The notes under the pieces were generated by a model. It was not told the origin of the DNA. It did no database searches and saw only the letters and a list, made by a program, of their open reading frames with translations. The translations under genes were made by a program, and so were the position numbers. A DNA stretch of 11,039 bases from Hyphomicrobiales bacterium (lineage in GTDB: Bacteria > Pseudomonadota > Alphaproteobacteria > Rhizobiales > Xanthobacteraceae): NCBI GenBank assembly GCA_026400425.1, contig JAPLPC010000434.1:9769-20807 (forward strand), in the 5' to 3' direction. Position 1 is the stretch's first letter; the number at the start of each line of letters is the position of its first letter. Of the stretch, positions 7,231-11,039 are shown piece after piece.

Positions 7231-7716
7231 ATGGGTATGTCGCTTTCCGAAGGCTCTGGTGACGACGACGATTTCGCGGAAAACCACGAAATCAACGTCA
7301 CCCCCTTCATCGACGTCATTCTGGTGCTGCTGATCATCTTCATGGTGGCAGCACCACTGTCCACCGTCGATCTGCCGATCAATCTGCCGTCCTCAACGGT
7401 GACGCCGCAGAAGAAGCCGGACAAGCCGACCTATGTCAGCATCAAGCCGGATCTTGCGGTCGCCATCGGTGAGGACATGGTCAAGCGCGTCGATCTGATC
7501 AACCGGCTGGACTCCATGGACAACGGCAACAAAGAGCGGCCGATTTTCCTGCGCGTCGATCGCGCGGTGCCTTACGGCGAATTCTTCGACGTGATGGAGC
7601 GCTTGCGCGCCGGCGGCTATACCAAGACCAAGCTTGTCGCGCTGGAAGGCGTGGCACCCGCGGCTGCAGCGCCGGCTCCGGCGACGACGTCGCCGGGCGC
7701 CCCGCAACAGCCCTGA
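7231..7716 (+). CDS. exbD: Biopolymer transport protein ExbD
   Basis: Single-pass inner-membrane partner of ExbB that forms the proton path powering TonB. The product is 161 residues. It has a short acidic cytoplasmic start, then INVTPFIDVILVLLIIFMV with the essential membrane aspartate at D28 (equivalent to D25 in E. coli), then the LSTVDLPINLP motif and a periplasmic domain with FLRVDRAVPYGEFFDVMERL. It ends in an Ala/Pro-rich tail of about 20 residues, longer than in the enterobacterial protein. ATG 7231 follows the exbB stop by 2 nt; an ATG two codons later is the alternative. The SD is poor, so translation probably depends on coupling to exbB. Confidence 0.95.
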   Translation: MGMSLSEGSGDDDDFAENHEINVTPFIDVILVLLIIFMVAAPLSTVDLPINLPSSTVTPQKKPDKPTYVSIKPDLAVAIGEDMVKRVDLINRLDSMDNGNKERPIFLRVDRAVPYGEFFDVMERLRAGGYTKTKLVALEGVAPAAAAPAPATTSPGAPQQP

Positions 7717-7729
7717 CGTCGGAACGGTT

Positions 7730-8515
7730 ATGTCGGAGCTCGATCGAACAACATCCTGGCGCCTGTGGGCGATCGCGGCGGTTTGCGCGGTGACGCTGCA
7801 TGCCGGCGGCATCGCTGCGGCCGTCTATGAGATGCAGCAGGGAGAGGACGCCGACGGCCTCGGCGCCAATGCCATCGAGGTCGGCATCGAGATGGTGTCG
7901 CCCGACGTCGAGCAGACCGATCTGCCGCAGGGCCCGGACTCCGAAGCCTCGGCGGCATCGCCGGCGGTGCAGGAGCAGAAGGCGGTCGAGAAGGAAACCG
8001 ATCTGCCGAAGGACACGCCGCGCGAGAGTGAAGAGCCGGATATGGCCGTCACCGAGAACGATGCGAAAAAGCCCGAAGAAGAGACGCCGGAGAAGGCCCA
8101 GAAGCAGCAACAGGCTTCGCAGGAATCCGTCGCTTCGGAAGCCGCTGCCCAGCAGAAACTCGATGAGTCGAAGGCCGGTGAAAAGTCGCAGGCCGTCAAT
8201 ACCGGGATGGGCGCCGACAAGAAGCGCCTCTCGGCCGTATGGGCCAAACAGCTCAGCGCCTATCTGGAAAAGAACAAGCGCTATCCCGCCGATCGCCAGC
8301 AGCGGGCGGCCGAGGTGATGGTGAATTTCGAGATCAATCGCGTCGGCAAGGTGCTGGCCGTGCGCGTGGTGAAAGGCTCCGGCGATGCCGCTTTCGATGA
8401 CGCCGCCGTTGCCATGGTGCGCCGCTCCGACCCGCTGCCGCCGCCGCCGGCGCTGATCGCCGATGACGGCTTGAGTTTTACGGTGCCGGTAATCTTCCGG
8501 GTGAAGAAGGGGTAA
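7730..8515 (+). CDS. tonB: TonB energy-transducing protein
   Basis: Inner-membrane-anchored protein that spans the periplasm and pulls on outer-membrane receptors using ExbB-ExbD energy. The product is 261 residues from ATG 7730 (GGA 7 nt before it); the longer frame from 7634 overlaps exbD. The N-terminal membrane anchor (about 10-33) carries a histidine, H24, likely the counterpart of the functional His in E. coli TonB. The spacer (about 60-165) is rich in Glu, Lys, Gln and Ala rather than in the Pro-Lys/Pro-Glu repeats of E. coli. The C-terminal TonB domain (about 170-261) shows LEKNKRYPADRQQRAAEVMV and VVKGSGDAAFDDAAVAMVRR followed by PLPPPP. It follows exbD by 13 nt and is the last gene of the operon. 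Confidence 0.94.
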   Translation: MSELDRTTSWRLWAIAAVCAVTLHAGGIAAAVYEMQQGEDADGLGANAIEVGIEMVSPDVEQTDLPQGPDSEASAASPAVQEQKAVEKETDLPKDTPRESEEPDMAVTENDAKKPEEETPEKAQKQQQASQESVASEAAAQQKLDESKAGEKSQAVNTGMGADKKRLSAVWAKQLSAYLEKNKRYPADRQQRAAEVMVNFEINRVGKVLAVRVVKGSGDAAFDDAAVAMVRRSDPLPPPPALIADDGLSFTVPVIFRVKKG

Positions 8516-8525
8516 CTACATTGTC

Positions 8526-8559
8526 GTAGGGTGGGCAAAGCGCAGCCTGCCCACCCTAC
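8526..8559. repeat. Palindromic repeat / probable bidirectional terminator between tonB and the first SDR
   Basis: GTAGGGTGGGCA (8526-8537) and TGCCCACCCTAC (8548-8559) are perfect 12-bp inverted repeats around a 10-nt loop. The element lies 10 nt after tonB and 8 nt before the end of the convergent SDR gene, with TTTT a few bases further on the plus strand, so it can stop transcription from tonB and perhaps from both sides. From memory, very similar sequences are scattered widely in Bradyrhizobium and Rhodopseudomonas genomes; this was not searched. Confidence 0.7.
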
Positions 8560-8567
8560 ATACCGTT

Positions 8568-9314
8568 TTAGTACGTTGCACGGCCTCCGGAGATGTCGAA
8601 CACGGCGCCGGTCGAGAACGCGCAGTCCTCCGACGCCAACCATGCCGCCATCGCGGCGAGTTCCTGCACCAGCACGAAGCGCGCTTTCGGAATCTTCGAC
8701 AGCATGAAGTTGATGTGCTGCTCGGTCATCTGATCGAAGATAGCGGTCTTTGCTGCGGCGGGCGTGATGGCGTTGACGTTGATCTCGGTGTTCGCCAGCT
8801 CCTTGCCGAGCGATTTTGTCAGGGCGATCAGGCCGGCTTTCGACGCCGAATAATGCGAGGCATTGGGGTTGCCTTCCTTGCCGGCGATGGAGGCGATGTT
8901 GACGATGCGGCCGTAATTCTGCTTCTGCATCACCGGCACCACGGCCTTGCAGCACAAGAACGGGCCATCGAGATTGATCCGCATCACCCGGCGCCAGTCG
9001 TCGTAGTCGATATCCACCACCGGCTTGTTGAAGCCGGTAATCCCCGCATTATTGACCAGGATGTCGATGGTGCCGAATTCCTGCACCGTCGCATCGCGAC
9101 CTTTCTCGATGGATGCCATGTCGGTAACATCGACTTTGAGAGCAATCACCGCGTCGCCGATTTCGCGTGCCGCTTTAACCGCCAGGTCGATGTCCTGATC
9201 CCAGATGGCGACTTTGGCACCGGAAGTGACGAAACGTTCGGTGATGGCGCGGCCGAAACCCTGAGCGCCGCCGGTGACCACGGCGCAGCGGCCGACGAGA
9301 TCGATCTTGTTCAT
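8568..9314 (-). CDS. Short-chain dehydrogenase/reductase (SDR), probably sugar-acid pathway
   Basis: Cytoplasmic NAD(P)-dependent oxidoreductase of the classical SDR family, 248 residues. It has the cofactor motif TGGAQGFG (14-21), NNAG at 88-91 and catalytic N114, S142, Y155 and K159 (YSASK). Asp39 at the end of the second strand suggests NAD(H). The product ends in SGGRATY. The stretch NIASIAGKEGNPNASHYSAS is of a type I associate with SDRs of sugar-acid clusters such as 2-keto-3-deoxy-L-rhamnonate dehydrogenases, but automatic annotation would often say FabG-like. The start ATG 9314 has an AAAGGA SD about 9 nt before it. It lies downstream of another SDR and a sugar-acid dehydratase on the same strand, which supports a catabolic role; the substrate is not decidable here. 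Confidence 0.88.
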   Translation of the reverse strand: MNKIDLVGRCAVVTGGAQGFGRAITERFVTSGAKVAIWDQDIDLAVKAAREIGDAVIALKVDVTDMASIEKGRDATVQEFGTIDILVNNAGITGFNKPVVDIDYDDWRRVMRINLDGPFLCCKAVVPVMQKQNYGRIVNIASIAGKEGNPNASHYSASKAGLIALTKSLGKELANTEINVNAITPAAAKTAIFDQMTEQHINFMLSKIPKARFVLVQELAAMAAWLASEDCAFSTGAVFDISGGRATY

Positions 9315-9345
9315 GATGCAGGGTCCTTTCGAGCGAATGTTAGTC

Positions 9346-9443
9346 CCTCATGGTGAGGAGGCGCGTAGCGCCGTCTCGAACCATGAGATGTGGAGTTCTG
9401 TGCCATCCTTCGAGACGCCGCTGCGCGGCTCCTCAAGATAAGG
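9346..9443. repeat. Two-armed palindromic repeat between the SDR genes, overlapping the end of the upstream SDR
   Basis: The left hairpin has outer arms CTCATGGT (9347-9354) and ACCATGAG (9380-9387) around inner arms GGCGC (9360-9364) and GCGCC (9368-9372). The right hairpin has inner arms GCCGC (9417-9421) and GCGGC (9425-9429) inside CCTTCGAGA and CTCCTCAAG flanks. The CTTCGAGA...CTCCTCA and CTCATGGTGAGGAG pattern is, from memory, a common dispersed element in Bradyrhizobium-type genomes. It fills most of the 118-nt spacer, and its right end contains the stop codon of the SDR gene at 9433-10176. Confidence 0.65.
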
Positions 9444-10176
9444 CAGAACTACAGCCTCCATCGACGAAAAACGACTGTCCGGTCGTGAACGCGCTCTCGT
9501 CGCTGGCGAGATAGACGGCGAGGGCGGCGATCTCGTCGGCGGTGCCGAGGCGTCCCATCGGCTGGCGCGACACGAACAGTTCGCGGCCATTGGGGCCGGC
9601 GGCTGCGGCGCGGTCGAGCATCGACGGGGTCTCGATGGTGCCGGGGCAGATGGCGTTACAGCGGATGCCCCTGGTGATGTAGTCCACCGCGACGGCGCGG
9701 GTGAGGGCGGCGACGGCGGCCTTGGTGGCGCCATAGACATAGCGGTTCGGCGCCGCCTTGAAGACACCGGCGGCGGAGGAGATGTTGACGATGGAGCCGT
9801 GGCCGCGCGCGAGCATGCCGGGCAGGAAGGCGCGGATGGTCCGGTGCATCGACTTGACGTTGAGGTCGAAGGAGAAGTCCCAGTCCTCGTCGGAACAGTC
9901 CAACGCGGTGCCGTGATGCACGAAGCCGGCGGCGTTGAGCAGGATGTCGATGTCGCCGACTTTCTTCGCCATGGCTTCGACGGCGGCAGTGTCGCGGACG
10001 TCGAGTTTGGCTGTTTCGGCGACGCCGTCCCTGGTGAGGAGGGCGACGGTTTTCTCATCAAGATCGGTGGCAATGACGGTGGCGCCTTCGCGGGCGAAAG
10101 CGAGCGCACAGGCGCGGCCGATGCCGACGGCGCCGGCGGTCACGAAGGCGCGTTTGCCTTGGAGGCGGTTGGACAT
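9433..10176 (-). CDS. SDR oxidoreductase, 2-keto-3-deoxy-L-fuconate dehydrogenase-like
   Basis: Cytoplasmic NAD-dependent dehydrogenase, 247 residues. The cofactor motif is TAGAVGIG (13-20), a TGxxxGxG variant with Ala at the first Gly. D38 points to NAD, NAAG is at 81-84, and the catalytic set is N106, S133 or S134, Y148 and K152. The stretch AAGFVHHGTALDCSDEDWDF and the segment SMHRTIRAFLPGML, with IRCNAICPGTIETPS and RQPMGRLG, closely match 2-keto-3-deoxy-L-fuconate dehydrogenases as I recall them; the mammalian relative is BDH2. Such enzymes oxidise the product of a sugar-acid dehydratase, and a dehydratase gene lies directly upstream. The start ATG 10176 has GGGAG 7 nt before it; an upstream in-frame ATG at 10230 lies inside a repeat and is rejected. 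The last codons, including a rare TTA and the TGA stop, fall in a dispersed repeat, so the C-terminus (after DGGC) may be altered. Confidence 0.88.
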   Translation of the reverse strand: MSNRLQGKRAFVTAGAVGIGRACALAFAREGATVIATDLDEKTVALLTRDGVAETAKLDVRDTAAVEAMAKKVGDIDILLNAAGFVHHGTALDCSDEDWDFSFDLNVKSMHRTIRAFLPGMLARGHGSIVNISSAAGVFKAAPNRYVYGATKAAVAALTRAVAVDYITRGIRCNAICPGTIETPSMLDRAAAAGPNGRELFVSRQPMGRLGTADEIAALAVYLASDESAFTTGQSFFVDGGCSSALS

Positions 10177-10223
10177 GGGGAGTCTCCCTGAGGACGTTTT
10201 GTTTTTGTAGTCGAAGGCCTCAG

Positions 10224-10308
10224 CCGTCATTGCGAGGAGCGAAACGACGAAGCAATCCAGTCTTCACTTGTTGCTTTCTGGATTGCTTCGCTGCGCTCGC
10301 AATGACGG
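10224..10308. repeat. 85-bp palindromic dispersed repeat between dehydratase and SDR genes
   Basis: Long imperfect hairpin. Outer arms CCGTCATTGCGAG (10224-10236) and CTCGCAATGACGG (10296-10308) are perfect over 13 bp. Inner arms CGAAGCAATCCAG (10248-10260) and CTGGATTGCTTCG (10278-10290) are also perfect over 13 bp. An asymmetric internal loop (11 nt left, 5 nt right) separates them, and the apical loop is 17 nt. This TCATTGCGAGGAGCG...GAAGCAATCC type is, from memory, very frequent in Bradyrhizobium and Rhodopseudomonas genomes. It lies 8 nt after the dehydratase stop codon and may attenuate read-through or stabilise the dehydratase transcript. Confidence 0.8.
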
Positions 10309-10316
10309 TTGATAGG

Positions 10317-11039
10317 CTAGTGATTATGCCGTGCGGTCCCGACAGTCCCGGCGATATCCCGATAGCGCGTCGCCAGTTCGAGGCAGGCGCCCGTCGCCTG
10401 CTGGCCGACGGTGTTGCGATAGAGTTCCTGCCATGGGGTCTGATGCGCCGGATACTGGAAGCCGCCCTTGGCCATCAGTTCCGCACGCCGCCGCTTCAGC
10501 TCCTCGTCGGAGATCAGGATATTCGCTGATCCCTTGTTGAGGTCGATGCGTACCATGTCGCCGGTCTGCAGAAGTGCGAGGCCGCCATTGGCTGCGGCTT
10601 CCGGCGAGGCGTTCAGGATCGAGGGCGATCCCGATGTGCCGGACTGGCGGCCGTCGCCGATGCAGGGCAGCGAGGTGATGCCGCGTTTGATCAAGGCGGC
10701 CGGCGGCTGCATGTTCACGACTTCGGCACCGCCGGGATAGCCGATCGGGCCGGTGCCGCGCACGAACAGGATGCAGCGCTCGTCGATGTTGAGCGATTCA
10801 TCGTCGATGCGGTCGTGATAGTCCTCCGGCCCCTCGAACACGATGGCGCGGCCTTCGAACGCGTTCGGATCCTTCGGATTGATCAGATAGCGATCGCGGA
10901 ATTCCTTGGAGATCACCGAGGTCTTCATGATCGCCGAGTCGAACAGGTTACCGCGCAGCACCAGGAAGCCGGCATCGGCGACGAGCGGCTTGTCATAGGA
11001 CCAGATCACGTCGTTGTCAGGCTTGGGCGATGCGGCGCA
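10317..11039 (-). CDS. IlvD/Edd-family sugar-acid dehydratase (N-terminal part beyond window edge)
   Basis: Iron-sulfur dehydratase that removes water from an aldonic acid to give the 2-keto-3-deoxy acid. The frame is open to the right edge: 240 residues of a protein that is usually about 570-600 long. The GTG at 11009 is an internal codon, not a start, since coding sequence continues upstream of it. Seen are VLRGNLFDSAIMKTSVI (27-43 of the fragment), FVRGTGPIGYPGGAEV, and GDGRQSGTSGSPSILNASPE (128-147) with S133 as the likely catalytic base. The GDGRQSGTSGS form is typical of L-arabinonate-type and related sugar-acid dehydratases, not of IlvD of branched-chain amino acid synthesis, which has TDGRFSG. 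The C-terminal TPWQELYRNTVGQQATGACL also fits. The next gene downstream resembles 2-keto-3-deoxy-L-fuconate dehydrogenase, so L-fuconate or a similar acid is a plausible substrate (inference). Confidence 0.9.
   Translation of the reverse strand, partial: CAASPKPDNDVIWSYDKPLVADAGFLVLRGNLFDSAIMKTSVISKEFRDRYLINPKDPNAFEGRAIVFEGPEDYHDRIDDESLNIDERCILFVRGTGPIGYPGGAEVVNMQPPAALIKRGITSLPCIGDGRQSGTSGSPSILNASPEAAANGGLALLQTGDMVRIDLNKGSANILISDEELKRRRAELMAKGGFQYPAHQTPWQELYRNTVGQQATGACLELATRYRDIAGTVGTARHNH

Noticed and set aside
7634..7729. Upstream extension of tonB inside exbD
   Set aside because: The extra N-terminus is a run of arginines read from the shifted exbD frame. ATG 7730 has an SD and places the membrane anchor correctly.
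9348..10109. Minus-strand open frame (253 codons) overlapping the SDR in another frame
   Set aside because: Ser/Pro-rich shifted-frame product typical of GC-rich coding DNA; the SDR frame has complete catalytic motifs.
10177..10230. N-terminal extension of the SDR gene to ATG 10230
   Set aside because: It begins inside the 85-bp dispersed repeat and lacks an SD, while ATG 10176 has GGGAG at good spacing and a standard SDR start.
10224..10308. The long palindrome as a CRISPR unit, tRNA or transposon end
   Set aside because: Only one copy in the window, no spacers, no cloverleaf, and no transposase nearby. A dispersed palindromic repeat explains it.
11007..11009. GTG at 11009 as start of the dehydratase
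   Set aside because: The frame stays open to the right edge and the residues upstream continue the family alignment, so the gene is cut by the window edge.

Overview
The window (about 60% GC or more, by eye) looks like chromosome of an alphaproteobacterium of the Bradyrhizobium / Rhodopseudomonas / Afipia group. I infer this from the protein sequences, from Irr-type iron-box-like sites, and from three palindromic repeats that resemble elements scattered through genomes of this group. No tRNA, rRNA, CRISPR array, insertion sequence or phage gene was seen.

Left part (1-2505, minus strand): the 5' portion of an RND multidrug efflux operon. A periplasmic membrane-fusion protein (MdtA-like, 1345-2505) comes first, followed 3 nt later by an inner-membrane RND pump (MdtB/MdtC-like) that runs off the left edge. 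A spacer of about 310 bp (2506-2817) separates it from a divergent small gene for an unrecognised 79-residue protein (2818-3057).

Centre (3058-8515, plus strand): a compact iron-siderophore uptake operon: TonB-dependent outer-membrane receptor (Fiu/catecholate type), PiuC/YbiX-type Fe(II)/2-oxoglutarate dioxygenase, ExbB, ExbD and TonB. Receptor, dioxygenase and the whole energising complex are encoded together, so the cluster can in principle power its own receptor. An Irr/ICE-like half-palindrome lies before the receptor, and a better match lies exactly over the exbB start, which suggests two points of iron control. A UUCG-capped hairpin sits between receptor and dioxygenase. A strong 12-bp-stem hairpin closes the operon after tonB.

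Right part (8568-11039, minus strand): a sugar-acid catabolic group transcribed toward tonB. It holds an IlvD/Edd-family sugar-acid dehydratase (N-terminal part beyond the right edge), an SDR closely resembling 2-keto-3-deoxy-L-fuconate dehydrogenases, and a second SDR. Together they fit a non-phosphorylative route for an L-fucose/L-rhamnose-type sugar acid: dehydration to the 2-keto-3-deoxy acid, then NAD-dependent oxidation. The exact substrate cannot be read from the sequence. Each of the three spacers in this part carries a different palindromic repeat, and one of them appears to supply the stop codon of the upstream SDR.

Nothing here is a clearly new system. The most interesting points are the paired ICE-like sites, the repeat-derived gene end, and the conserved-looking small protein.
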